Shown here: positions 1-7,215 of the stretch, in pieces
Layout of the letters: every line of letters starts with the position of its first letter
Position numbering within the stretch: the first letter of the stretch is position 1
NCBI GenBank assembly: GCA_900659855.1
Contig: CAACVI010000045.1
Coordinates: 219,174-283,173 of the forward strand
Direction: 5' to 3'
Source of the DNA: Candidatus Desulfarcum epimagneticum
GTDB lineage: Bacteria; Desulfobacterota; Desulfobacteria; Desulfobacterales; CR-1
Length of the DNA: 64,000 bases
Translations under genes and position numbers: made by a program
Notes under the pieces: model-generated
Database searches by the model: none
Seen by the model: the letters and a program-made list of their open reading frames with translations, nothing else
What the model was told of the DNA's origin: nothing

Positions 1-389
1 AGGAAATCGTGGCCCGGTTTGAAAACCACCCCATGCACATCCAGAATTTTTTGTTCCACCTGTGGGAGGAGATTCCCGGCCGGGACGCGTCCCTTGAAAC
101 CATTGACCGGGTCGAGAGGGAGATGATCCAGCGAAAAAACACGGAATACGCCACCCTGTGGGAGACGCTGACCCTGAATCAGAAAAAAACCTTAAAACTC
201 ATCATCAGAAACCGGGGCGCCGGTCTTTTCACCGCCGAGTCCCTCCAGTCCGTGGGGCTTAAAACCGGCTCGGCCGCGTCCAAGGCCATCGCGGCGCTTT
301 CTGAAAAAGAGATCATCTTAAAAAACGGCGTGTGGAAAATCCAGGACATCGTGTTCAAAAAATGGCTCCAAAAGACCCTGTCCATGTAA
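1..389 (+). CDS. C-terminal end of an AAA-type ATPase (5' end outside window)
   Basis: The reading frame is open to the left edge, so this is the tail of a longer gene and the GTG at 9 is not necessarily a start. The visible part begins with a segment rich in Phe, His and Gln (around HPMHIQNFLFHLW) followed by a helical stretch and a winged-helix-like end (residues about 45-120). This arrangement is typical of the C-terminal part of archaeal-type ATPases (Pfam ATPase_2 group), where the P-loop lies upstream. It ends at a TAA 12 bases before the convergent decarboxylase-like gene. The family assignment rests on overall pattern only, because the Walker motifs are not in the window. Confidence 0.55.
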   Translation, partial: EIVARFENHPMHIQNFLFHLWEEIPGRDASLETIDRVEREMIQRKNTEYATLWETLTLNQKKTLKLIIRNRGAGLFTAESLQSVGLKTGSAASKAIAALSEKEIILKNGVWKIQDIVFKKWLQKTLSM

Positions 390-400
390 AAAAGGCCGGT

Positions 401-1561
401 CTAACGCGCCACATGGACAGGCGGCGCGGGCCGGCCGTGCAGGGCGCTCATCGAAGTCGCCAGGTACGCGCCCGTCCGGCAAAACACGACGGTGTCCCCC
501 GGCCTCAGACCGGGCAGCGCGACCGATTCCCGAATGACGTCCAAAGGGGAGTTGGTCAAACCCGTCAACGTGTGAAAAACGGACGCCTTTCCCGAAACCG
601 GCGCCATGTCCGCCCCTTTTCCCCTTAAAACCGCCACAGGGTAAGGCAGCCCGGGCGACGGAACCGGCGCGGCGGTGTTTAAAACAGCCACAACCCCGCC
701 TTTGGCCCCCGGCTTTAAAACCGCCGCCTCAGCGGCCCAGTATCCGCAGCCCGACGCCGCGAAGGCCCCCGGCTCCACGGCGATTTCCCCGGCGAATCCC
801 GCCGCTTTCAAAGGCCCGGCGACACGTGTCTCAAACGCCCCGGCGATCCGGTCCGGCGTCATGTTTTCCCGTTTTTTGCCGAAAGCCGGCCAGCCGCCCC
901 CCAGGTTGACGCGCTCCAGGCCCCCCATCGCGTCCCCGAGATGGGTCGACAGGGTCTCAAGAAAGGGAAGATATTCCCGGGCCAGGTCCCCGGGGGTCTG
1001 GCCCTCATGCTCAAAATGAACATGGACCCCGGCCAGACGGGCCTTGGCGGCCCGAATTTTTTCAAGGGCCGCCGGAAGCTCCCGGACCCCGATTCCGAAT
1101 TTGTTCAAATAATAAAAATCCCGCCCCGCTTTGAGCCTTAAGGACACCGGCCGGCCGGGAAGCCGGGAGAGCCACTGGTCCAGCTCCTGAATGGAATCCA
1201 GGTTGACCCAGGCGCCCGCCGCCGCCATGCGCGTCATGAGGCCGGGCTCCAACGCCACCCCGGTGTGGCTGATCCGGGCGCCGGGAATCCCGGTCTTTCG
1301 CGCCATCTCAAATTCCTGGGGCGAGCACACATCCAGCCCCGCGCGCCGGCCCGCCGCGGCCTTGAGCATTTCAGGATGGGGATTGCACTTGACCGGGAAA
1401 AAACAGGCGTCAAAGGCCCGGACCATGCGCCGGACCGAGCGCTCAAACGACGGCAGGTCATAGACCACGCAAGGCGCGCCGACGCGCCGGATCACATCCA
1501 GGACATGTTCGGGAATCAGCGGGGCGGGCGGGTCGCTTTGGGTATGGGTTTTTTTATCCAT
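401..1561 (-). CDS. PLP-dependent decarboxylase-like protein, fold type III (catalytic Cys absent)
   Basis: This 386-residue protein belongs to the ornithine/diaminopimelate decarboxylase group (alanine-racemase-type barrel plus beta domain). K58 in the FPVKCNPHP segment should bind PLP. GVHVHFEHEGQ, the NLGGGWP glycine-rich loop and a later EPG match the phosphate-binding barrel. The C-terminal GAY motif is present (FCRTGAYLATSMSALHGRP). The loop that normally reads G-P-x-C-D-S-x-D is here GLTNSPLD, so the usual catalytic Cys is replaced by Asn. This makes a standard decarboxylase reaction doubtful; a racemase-like or binding role is possible. The start overlaps the upstream ATPase gene by 8 bases. 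The substrate cannot be read from the sequence. Confidence 0.75.
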   Translation of the reverse strand: MDKKTHTQSDPPAPLIPEHVLDVIRRVGAPCVVYDLPSFERSVRRMVRAFDACFFPVKCNPHPEMLKAAAGRRAGLDVCSPQEFEMARKTGIPGARISHTGVALEPGLMTRMAAAGAWVNLDSIQELDQWLSRLPGRPVSLRLKAGRDFYYLNKFGIGVRELPAALEKIRAAKARLAGVHVHFEHEGQTPGDLAREYLPFLETLSTHLGDAMGGLERVNLGGGWPAFGKKRENMTPDRIAGAFETRVAGPLKAAGFAGEIAVEPGAFAASGCGYWAAEAAVLKPGAKGGVVAVLNTAAPVPSPGLPYPVAVLRGKGADMAPVSGKASVFHTLTGLTNSPLDVIRESVALPGLRPGDTVVFCRTGAYLATSMSALHGRPAPPVHVAR

Positions 1562-2891
1562 TTGGCGGCGTCTTTTGCGTTATGTCCAGAAATTGCGCCA
1601 GAATGCCCAGGGCATACAGCGGGAGATTCAAAATTTTTCCATCTTTTTTTAAATTCAAAAGCGTGGTCCTGAAAAGATCAGGCGGGGAAAACTGCGAATC
1701 GTATGAGCGCAGGCTCTTGCTCCGGGGATTCACGCCGGCTTTCACCTCAAGAGGAAAAATCCGGCCCTTAAGGCGGCATAAAAAATCCAGCTCCGCCCTT
1801 CCCCCTTTGCTTCTCCAGTAATAAAGCGGCCGCTGGAAGTGGGAGACCAGCTGCTGGGCCGCGTAATTTTCAACAAACGCGCCCCCATACTCATTAAACA
1901 GCCGGTTTCCCTGGGCCGGAATCTCCGCCGGCGTCCCCGACATGGCGCCCAAAAGACCCACATCCAGGGCGTACACCTTGAAACATCCGCTGTCCGCGTA
2001 ATACTTCAAAGGATGCCTGGGAGTTTCCGCCACTATGGCCCGATGAATCAGGCCGGCGTCCTCCAGCCACACCAGCGCGCTTTCATATTCCCTGGCGCGG
2101 GCCCCTTTTTTGACGGCGCTGAAAACGAATTTTTTGTTTTCCCTGGCCAAATGCCCGGGGATGGAGTCCCAAATGAGCGTCAGCTTGGGGATGTCGAAAG
2201 CCGGGGCGTGTTTTGCGAAATCCATGACATAAGAGGTGACAATCTCTTCCTGCGCCCGCCGGGTCTGTCTTGCGTCCCCGGTTTCAAAAAAAACCCTGAC
2301 GGCTTCCGGCATGCCGCCGGAAAAATAATATTTTCGAAGCAAATCAATCAGATGGGAATGAAACGCCTCTGAAAGAGGCTCCGGGTCCCGGAGGCCTTCC
2401 AGCAGCTTCCGATACCGGGACTCTCCCATGGCGTCCAGAAACTCCATAAATGTCATGGGAAAAAGATTCAGGAAATTCACCTTTCCCACCGGAAACGATC
2501 CCGGCTCGGAAAGTTTGATCCCAAGGAGGGAGCCCGCCGCTATGATGTGGATATCGTTTCTTTTTTCCTGGAAATATTTCAGCGAATTCAAAGCCGCGTT
2601 GGAGGTCTGTATCTCATCAAAGACCACCAGGTCAACGCCGGGTCGAATCCTGTGGCCATAGTAGAGGGAAAGCTCATTCAAAATCCGGTCCGGATTCAAA
2701 TCGCGCTGAAAAAATTCGCCGAGATAGGGATCCTCCTCAAAGTTTCCATACACCATCTTTTCATACTCATTTCGGCCGAACTTCTGGATGATGTAAGTTT
2801 TCCCGGTTTGACGCGCGCCTCTCAGCAAAAGGGGCTTTCGCCCAAAAGAAGATTTCCATTCCGACAGCCGCTGATATATATCTCTTTTCAT
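1554..2891 (-). CDS. AAA-family ATPase with DUF4143 C-terminal domain
   Basis: This protein has the common two-part layout of prokaryotic AAA/DUF4143 ATPases, about 445 residues. An N-terminal P-loop domain carries Walker A (GARQTGKT) and Walker B (LVVFDEIQ). A DUF4143 region with the endonuclease-like YYWRSKGGRAELDFLCR segment follows towards the C-terminus. The frame is open to 3014, but the ATG at 2891 (MKRDIYQRL) fits the family's usual start, and the 120 bases before it hold two CRP-like palindromes. The role of this family is poorly defined; members are frequent, often horizontally moved, and sometimes linked to toxin-antitoxin regions. It is divergent from vapBC. Confidence 0.85.
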   Translation of the reverse strand: MKRDIYQRLSEWKSSFGRKPLLLRGARQTGKTYIIQKFGRNEYEKMVYGNFEEDPYLGEFFQRDLNPDRILNELSLYYGHRIRPGVDLVVFDEIQTSNAALNSLKYFQEKRNDIHIIAAGSLLGIKLSEPGSFPVGKVNFLNLFPMTFMEFLDAMGESRYRKLLEGLRDPEPLSEAFHSHLIDLLRKYYFSGGMPEAVRVFFETGDARQTRRAQEEIVTSYVMDFAKHAPAFDIPKLTLIWDSIPGHLARENKKFVFSAVKKGARAREYESALVWLEDAGLIHRAIVAETPRHPLKYYADSGCFKVYALDVGLLGAMSGTPAEIPAQGNRLFNEYGGAFVENYAAQQLVSHFQRPLYYWRSKGGRAELDFLCRLKGRIFPLEVKAGVNPRSKSLRSYDSQFSPPDLFRTTLLNLKKDGKILNLPLYALGILAQFLDITQKTPPNG

Positions 2892-2945
2892 GGAAGATAA
2901 AATGCCATATCCGAACCCGGATGTCAACGTCTTACGAGCGGATAA

Positions 2946-2961
2946 TGTGAGTTCAATCACA
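2946..2961. promoter_or_regulatory. CRP-like operator 1
   Basis: TGTGA-N6-TCACA is a perfect inverted repeat identical to the consensus core of Crp-family sites. It lies between the divergent ATPase gene and vapBC. A second identical-core site is centred 32 bases to the right, close to three helical turns, so two dimers would bind the same DNA face. The regulator that binds it is not known. Confidence 0.6.
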
Positions 2962-2977
2962 TTTTTCGCGCGAATAA

Positions 2978-2993
2978 TGTGAGCATAATCACA
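2978..2993. promoter_or_regulatory. CRP-like operator 2
   Basis: This is a second TGTGA-N6-TCACA palindrome, with a different 6-base spacer from the first. Its centre is about 77 bases upstream of the predicted vapB transcription start. The conserved half-sites and diverged spacers argue for selection on protein binding, not for a recent duplication. Confidence 0.6.
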
Positions 2994-3027
2994 AAAACCG
3001 ACTGAATGGCCCATTTTTTTCCGCCGG

Positions 3028-3056
3028 TTGACAGGGTATGCATGAAATGCTATTTT
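3028..3056 (+). promoter_or_regulatory. Predicted sigma-70 promoter of vapBC
   Basis: TTGACA at 3028-3033 and TATTTT at 3051-3056 are separated by 17 bases. A purine-rich ribosome binding site (AAAGGAGG) follows at about 3065, just before the vapB ATG at 3079. Confidence 0.55.
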
Positions 3057-3078
3057 TATTCGTCAAAGGAGGCTTATC

Positions 3079-3276
3079 ATGAGAACAACGCTTGATCTTC
3101 CCGAAAAATTATTGACCGAAGTCATGCGGGTCACCCACTCCAAGACCAAAACAAAAGCCATTGTCACCGCCATGGAGGAGATGATTCGAAAATCCAAAGT
3201 CGCCGAGCTGAAAGACTTCAAGGGAAAAGTGGATCTGGAAATGGATTTAAACGTCATACGGGGCCGGCAATGTTGA
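3079..3276 (+). CDS. vapB: VapB-type antitoxin
   Basis: This 65-residue protein starts MRTTLDLPEKLLTEV, the ribbon-helix-helix pattern of VapB antitoxins (DUF2191-like) that bind their own promoter as dimers. The C-terminal half is charged and probably flexible, and would wrap the toxin. A strong Shine-Dalgarno precedes the ATG. Its last codons overlap the start of vapC by 7 bases, which gives translational coupling. Autoregulation by the VapBC complex is expected from the family, but the operator was not pinned down. Confidence 0.85.
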   Translation: MRTTLDLPEKLLTEVMRVTHSKTKTKAIVTAMEEMIRKSKVAELKDFKGKVDLEMDLNVIRGRQC

Positions 3277-3647
3277 TTTTAGTGGACTCTTCTGTCTGGA
3301 TCGATTATTTCCGAAGCGGAGAAAAATCCGAAAAACTTGATCTCATCATTGATGAGAATCTTGTGGCGATCAACGATTTAATTCTCGCCGAGCTGATTCC
3401 TTTCCTTAGAGTTCGAAACGAAAGAAAAATAATCCGCCTTCTAAACGCCATCTGCAAATTGCCGTTATCAATTCAGTGGGGACGGGTGATTGAATGGCAA
3501 TATGAATGTTTGAAAAATGGTTTCAATGGAATCGGCATACCCGACTTGATCATCGCCCAAAATGCCGAACAAAATCAATGCCAAATCTACTCTCTGGATA
3601 ACCATTTCAAACTAATGAAGAATATCTTCAGGATAGAATTGATTTGA
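3270..3647 (+). CDS. vapC: VapC-type PIN-domain ribonuclease toxin
   Basis: This 125-residue PIN-domain protein begins MLILVDSSVWIDYF. The first catalytic Asp is in VDSS. Further acidic residues are in LAELIPF, GIPDLIIA and YSLDNHF, the usual four acidic positions that bind Mg2+ in VapC RNases. VapC toxins cleave tRNA or rRNA when not bound by VapB. The gene overlaps vapB and appears intact, so the pair is probably a working type II toxin-antitoxin module. Confidence 0.9.
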   Translation: MLILVDSSVWIDYFRSGEKSEKLDLIIDENLVAINDLILAELIPFLRVRNERKIIRLLNAICKLPLSIQWGRVIEWQYECLKNGFNGIGIPDLIIAQNAEQNQCQIYSLDNHFKLMKNIFRIELI

Positions 3648-3706
3648 CGGTGTGACCGGGCAGGATTCATCCGAAACATGCGACGCAAGGAGGCCCCAAA
3701 AAAACC

Positions 3707-4528
3707 ATGAGCCGGACAAATAAAACCCAGGATTTTTCATTCGCCACCCTGCCCACGCTCGAAAAAAAAGCGTTCAGGATGGGCGTGGCCGGGAACTACG
3801 GAATCGACTCCTCAGACATCCGCTGGGCCGCGGAACACGGGGCCAACTACTGGCTCTGGGGCCTGCGTTTTAACAAAGTCGCCGAAGGGATTCGGGATGT
3901 CATCGCGAAAGACCGGGACAGGCATGTGGTGGCGTTTCTCGGATGGGGACTCTCCGGCCGCCAGGTCCGCCGGGGCGTTGAAAAGGCCCTTTCCAGGCTG
4001 AACACCGACTACCTGGATGTGTTCAAACTGGGCTGGCTGGGCCGGACATCGGTTTACACCCGGAACGTGACGGATTCGCTTCTCAAACTCAAACAGGAAG
4101 GCAAGATCAAGGCCATCGGGACCAGTATTCACGACCGGGAGCGGGCCGGGCGTCTGGCGCTGGACCCGAAGATGGATCTTTTGATGATTCGCTACAACGC
4201 CAAGCACACCGGCGCCGAGGAGGATATTTTCCCCCATTTAAAAGAGCGCGGCCCCGCGGTGGTGGGATACACGGCCCTGGCCTGGGGCCAGCTGATCAAA
4301 CCCTTGAAAAAAATCGACGCCCCTCCCCTCACGCCCGGGCTGTGCTACCGCTTCGCCCTGTCCAGCCCCCATGTCCACGTGGTCCTCACCGGCCCCCGGA
4401 ACAGGGAACAGCTCAGGGCCAATTTTCAGGCGCTGGAACAAGGCCCCCTGGACCCCCATGAGATGGAGCGGGTCCGGCGATACGGAAAACAGATCAAGGC
4501 CAAACGGAGACTGGATTACATTCGGTAG
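3707..4528 (+). CDS. Aldo/keto reductase-fold protein with degenerate active site
   Basis: This 273-residue protein aligns by eye with the aldo/keto reductase barrel: LSRLNTDYLDVFKLGW, LLKLKQEGKIKAIGTSIH and a late ALSSPHVHVVLTGPRNREQL cofactor-side region. The catalytic tetrad (Asp, Tyr, Lys, His) is not evident. The His normally in the YxDxxxxH segment is Gly (YLDVFKLGWLG), and the DTAxxYG motif reads NYWLWGLRFN. It may therefore be a non-redox member or use another chemistry. A purine-rich site (AAGGAGG) about 15 bases before the ATG supports the start. It stands alone between vapBC and a small membrane protein. Confidence 0.7.
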   Translation: MSRTNKTQDFSFATLPTLEKKAFRMGVAGNYGIDSSDIRWAAEHGANYWLWGLRFNKVAEGIRDVIAKDRDRHVVAFLGWGLSGRQVRRGVEKALSRLNTDYLDVFKLGWLGRTSVYTRNVTDSLLKLKQEGKIKAIGTSIHDRERAGRLALDPKMDLLMIRYNAKHTGAEEDIFPHLKERGPAVVGYTALAWGQLIKPLKKIDAPPLTPGLCYRFALSSPHVHVVLTGPRNREQLRANFQALEQGPLDPHEMERVRRYGKQIKAKRRLDYIR

Positions 4529-4566
4529 GGGACGGTTTGAATTCCACGTAAATCCGTGATCCCGGG

Positions 4567-4812
4567 TTATGAGCCGATAATCAAAAGCGCGATGTAAGGC
4601 ACAAGGTTAAAAACCAGGAAAAAAATTTTATACAGCCCCACGAACGAGTAAATGACCACGCCGAAGGTTTCCCGGGGCATGGGAAACCACATGCTCTGGA
4701 TGCGATAGACCAGGCCCGGGGCCAGCATGCACAGCAGGGACCAGATCACAAGCAGACTACCATTTATGATGGAACACCACATGAAAAACGCGGTCAGGGT
4801 CTCAATGTCCAT
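4567..4812 (-). CDS. Small two-helix membrane protein (DUF6868-like)
   Basis: This 81-residue hydrophobic protein has two or three likely membrane segments (residues about 5-32 and 48-78), with a short polar stretch containing RIQSMWFPMPRETF between them. AGGAGG lies 5-10 bases before the ATG, supporting it as a real gene. It resembles the small uncharacterised membrane proteins grouped as DUF6868. No function can be stated. Confidence 0.65.
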   Translation of the reverse strand: MDIETLTAFFMWCSIINGSLLVIWSLLCMLAPGLVYRIQSMWFPMPRETFGVVIYSFVGLYKIFFLVFNLVPYIALLIIGS

Positions 4813-4877
4813 GACGCTCCTCCTTTTTTAATTGTTTATGGCGTCAAAAACGCCCGGCGCGGGCCATTTAACCGTCA

Positions 4878-4908
4878 GAATCAGGATTTCAGGATGAACA
4901 GGATGGAC
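4878..4908. repeat. AATCCTGA-type intergenic repeat, copy 1
   Basis: Tandem CAGGAT/TTCAGGAT words run through this stretch. The same octamer family recurs at 5522-5628 and 6063-6086. It is the isolated left-most member of the cluster around the GxxExxY gene. Confidence 0.6.
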
Positions 4909-4921
4909 CGCGGAGGTTTTT

Positions 4922-5006
4922 GTAGGGGCGGACCCCTGTGTCCGCCCTTGTCGTCAAACCCCGACCTGGATATTATTATATTGTAGAGACGCGCGGCGCG
5001 CGTCTC
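4922..5006. repeat. Two intergenic hairpins
   Basis: GGGCGGACCCCTGTGTCCGCCC (written as arms GGGCGGAC and GTCCGCCC, at about 4925-4947) and GAGACGCGCGGCGCGCGTCTC-type arms at 4986-5006 are strong inverted repeats between the small membrane gene and the CHAT remnant. A related TGTAGGAGCGG hairpin occurs at 7532-7559, so the first belongs to a dispersed family. Neither has a clear T-run. Confidence 0.6.
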
Positions 5007-5028
5007 CAACGGCCAACCACGCGCTTCC

Positions 5029-5358
5029 CTACCTGCCCACCATCACATACGGAGACCAGAATTCAGGATCACGGTATTTTATGTCTTTGTGGCGGATAAA
5101 ATGCAACCGTGTCCGGCGCATGGCCTCGCCGGGGGTCATCTGTGGGGTGGAGGAAAGCCATGTGTCGTGAAATTTCACCATAAAGTCCTTCGCCGATTCA
5201 TCCAAAACCGGGCTCAAGGTCATCAGGATCGACCGGGCGCCCGCCGTCCGAAAGGCCCGGACCAGGCCGTAAACCCCTTCGGAATAATCCACCACGCCCC
5301 GGGGGAAAAAACAAAACACGCCATTGGCTGGCATTTGAATCATCCAGTCATTCATCAA
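5029..5358 (-). pseudogene. CHAT-domain (caspase-like) protein remnant
   Basis: The 109 residues match only the end of a CHAT domain: GVVDYSEGVYGLVRAFRTAGARSI, then a helix and EAMRRTRLHFIRHKDI, ending in SPYVMVGR. A whole CHAT protein has several hundred residues with a catalytic His and Cys upstream of the GxGE-like region. Here the sequence before GVVDYSEG (VFCFFPR) no longer contains the SxCxTG motif, and no further homologous frame was seen upstream. I read it as a decayed gene of a defence-type protease, not as a working small protein. Confidence 0.7.
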
Positions 5359-5521
5359 TATTCATATTAATGGATCGGGTATTGAGGGTCAAGCGTTAAA
5401 AAAAAGGGCTTATGCCATCAAAAACGCCTTGCGGGCCGGACTCTTTTTAGGGTTGACATCGTCGGGTTCGGCCAGTACGTTTCTTTGGGAAAAAATGCTG
5501 GAGATGGGGCTTTTTTAACCG

Positions 5522-5628
5522 GTCTGAATCAGGATTTTCAGGATTTCGGGATGAACAGGATGAAAAAAAAATGACAACCCCGCGCGTCATCCTGAAAATC
5601 CTGAAATCCTGAAAATCCTGATTCAGAC
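5522..5628. repeat. 26-bp perfect inverted repeat of AATCCTGA words
   Basis: Arms at 5522-5547 and 5603-5628 are exact reverse complements, 26 bases long, built of AATCCTGA/TCAGGATT words. They could form a large hairpin. The 328-base gap 5359-5686 holds this structure, the left direct repeat of the GxxExxY cassette, and about 150 bases at its left end in which I see nothing recognisable. Confidence 0.85.
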
Positions 5629-5638
5629 AGGGAAAGAA
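5574..5638 (+). repeat. Left direct repeat flanking GxxExxY gene
   Basis: The stretch ACAACCCCGCGCGTCATCCT and onward to CAGGGAAAGAA recurs with a few changes and one shortened internal AATCCTG run at 6051-6097, inside and just after the 3' end of the GxxExxY gene. The two copies bracket that gene in the same orientation. Confidence 0.75.
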
Positions 5639-5686
5639 GATGAATGTTCAAGTCGATTTAAGAATCATCAGGAAAGGAAGGAAAGG

Positions 5687-6106
5687 ATGGACAGCGGAGG
5701 CTTAAACAACATCACATACAGAATAAACGGCTGCGCCATGAAAGTCCACAACGCCCTTGGAAATGGTTTTCAGGAGGTGATTTACCAGCGGTGTCTGGCC
5801 ATTGAGCTAAAAAAGGAAGGCCTTGCTTTCGTCCGGGAACAGGAACATCCCATCTATTACGACGGAATAAAAGTGGGAACGAGGAGAGCCGATCTTGTGG
5901 TGGCGGACCGGGTGGTCGTCGAGTTGAAGGCGTTGATCCATTTAGAAGATGTCCATCTCGCCCAGGCCAAAAATTATGTGACGGCATACCGTAAACCCGT
6001 GGGCCTGCTCATCAATTTCGGAGCGAAGAGTTTACAGTTCAAAAAAATTTACAACCCCGCGTGTCATCCTGAAAATCCTGATCCAGCCAGGGAAAGAAAC
6101 CATTAA
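5687..6106 (+). CDS. GxxExxY protein (PD-(D/E)XK-like fold)
   Basis: This 139-residue protein contains GNGFQEVIYQ, the signature of the GxxExxY family, and a nuclease-like core with RADLVVADRVVVELKA (Asp, then Glu-x-Lys) typical of PD-(D/E)XK enzymes. A poly-purine AGGAAAGG run precedes the ATG. The family is widespread and of unknown function. Its last 17 or so residues (NPACHPENPDPARERNH) are encoded by the right copy of an AATCCTG direct repeat, so the C-terminus was apparently captured from repeat DNA. The stop is 3 bases before the YgjP-like gene. Confidence 0.85.
   Translation: MDSGGLNNITYRINGCAMKVHNALGNGFQEVIYQRCLAIELKKEGLAFVREQEHPIYYDGIKVGTRRADLVVADRVVVELKALIHLEDVHLAQAKNYVTAYRKPVGLLINFGAKSLQFKKIYNPACHPENPDPARERNH
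6051..6097 (+). repeat. Right direct repeat, inside 3' end of GxxExxY gene
   Basis: This is a near-copy of 5574-5638 (ACAACCCCGCG, TCATCCTGAAAATCCTGA, CCAGGGAAAGAAA) that supplies the last codons of the upstream gene and the leader of the next gene. Confidence 0.75.
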
Positions 6107-6109
6107 AAC

Positions 6110-6817
6110 ATGAAAAAAATCACCGTAAGCGGCGTGCCCATTGACGTGGTCCGCAAGAATATCAAAAACATAAATCTTTCGGTGTCCCCTCCGAATGGCC
6201 GGGTTCGAATCTCCGCCCCCTTAAGAATCCCGGATGACGCCATTCGACTGTTCGCTGTCTCAAATCTGGGCTGGATTCAAAAAAACCGGGAAAAATTTAA
6301 AAACCGGGAGCGCACGGCCCCAAAAGAATTCAAAGACACGGAAACCCACTATTTCCAGGGCAGGCGATATGGCCTGCGGGTGAGGGAAATCGCGAGAGGC
6401 GGAAGAGTCGAGCTGAGCGAAAAAGACGGTCTGACGCTGTATGTCAAACCCGGATCAAGCGTTGAATACAGGCGTCGCGTTTTCCAGGAATGGCGACGCC
6501 GGGAGCTTAAAAAAACAATCCCCGAAATGCTGGCCCATTGGGAAAAGAAGATGAATGTTCAAGTTCATTTCTGGGGCGTCAAGCGGATGAAGACCAAATG
6601 GGGCTCGTGCAATATTTTGCGAAAACGAATCTGGCTCAATCTGGAACTGGCAAAAAAACCCGTCCAGCTCCTGGAATACGTGCTGGTCCATGAAATGACG
6701 CATCTTTTGGAAAGACGCCACAACGCCGAATTTAAAGCCTGGATGGACCATTTCCTGCCCGGCTGGAGAACGCTCAAAGACGCGCTCAACAAAACGCCGA
6801 TTGGGTATGAAGACTGA
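6110..6817 (+). CDS. YgjP/SprT-like zinc metallopeptidase (DUF45)
   Basis: This 235-residue protein carries the DUF45/YgjP-like layout. A beta-rich N-terminal part is followed by WGSCN (TKWGSCNILRKRIWLNLELA) and the metal-binding VLVHEMTHLLERRHN, where His-Glu-x-x-His and a later His would bind zinc. WGSC and HExxH are hallmarks of this group, which often sits near restriction or other accessory genes. The role is probably proteolytic, but substrates are unknown. It starts 4 bases after the GxxExxY stop. Twenty bases within it (6544-6563) recur upstream of that gene at 5634-5653. Confidence 0.85.
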   Translation: MKKITVSGVPIDVVRKNIKNINLSVSPPNGRVRISAPLRIPDDAIRLFAVSNLGWIQKNREKFKNRERTAPKEFKDTETHYFQGRRYGLRVREIARGGRVELSEKDGLTLYVKPGSSVEYRRRVFQEWRRRELKKTIPEMLAHWEKKMNVQVHFWGVKRMKTKWGSCNILRKRIWLNLELAKKPVQLLEYVLVHEMTHLLERRHNAEFKAWMDHFLPGWRTLKDALNKTPIGYED

Positions 6818-6890
6818 CGGCGAGCCGGCCCGCTCCCTTTAATCGCGCGCGCCACACAAAAACCGCCGCTTATCCGGGCGATTTTTGTGG

Positions 6891-6919
6891 TTGACATTTG
6901 TAACCTAAAGGGTTACATT
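6891..6919 (+). promoter_or_regulatory. higBA promoter with overlapping operator
   Basis: TTGACA (6891-6896) and TACATT (6914-6919) are 17 bases apart. A 7-base inverted repeat, TGTAACC-N5-GGTTACA (6899-6917), fills the spacer and enters the -10 box. Binding there by the antitoxin HigA would block RNA polymerase. This is the usual arrangement of autoregulated toxin-antitoxin operons. Confidence 0.75.
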
Positions 6920-6928
6920 TAAGGTGTC

Positions 6929-7207
6929 ATGATCAAATCATTTAAACATAAAGGGCTTGAAATTTTTTTTTATGATGGAATCAAAAAAGGAATCCGACCG
7001 GAACATGCGGATAAAATATCCAGAATTTTAGACCGTCTCAACGCCGCGAATGACATTATGGATATGAATTATCCCGGGTCTTATCTCCATAAACTTTCAG
7101 GAAAACTGAAAAATCAATTTTCTGTAAGGGTTTCAAAAAACTGGCGTATATTTTTCAAGTTTATGGATGGCGACGCATATGTCGTTGACTATGACGATTA
7201 TCACTGA
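6929..7207 (+). CDS. higB: HigB-like (RelE superfamily) mRNA interferase toxin
   Basis: This 92-residue protein shows the RelE/HigB pattern: MIKSFKHKGLEIFF, then YPGSYLHKLSGKLKNQFSVRVSKNWRIFFKF and a final DYDDYH. Such toxins cut mRNA on the ribosome. Toxin before antitoxin is the normal HigBA order. The ATG lies ten bases after the -10 box, so the leader is very short or nearly absent. The next gene, higA, begins 8 bases after the stop. The gene appears intact. Confidence 0.9.
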   Translation: MIKSFKHKGLEIFFYDGIKKGIRPEHADKISRILDRLNAANDIMDMNYPGSYLHKLSGKLKNQFSVRVSKNWRIFFKFMDGDAYVVDYDDYH

Positions 7208-7215
7208 AGGATCAA

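Noticed and set aside
4922..5006. Possible rho-independent terminators in the GC-rich hairpins
   Set aside because: There is no T-run after either stem, so they are listed as dispersed hairpin repeats instead.
6196..6216. GGGTTCGAATC, resembling a tRNA T-loop
   Set aside because: It lies within the metallopeptidase coding frame, and no acceptor stem or anticodon arm can be drawn around it.
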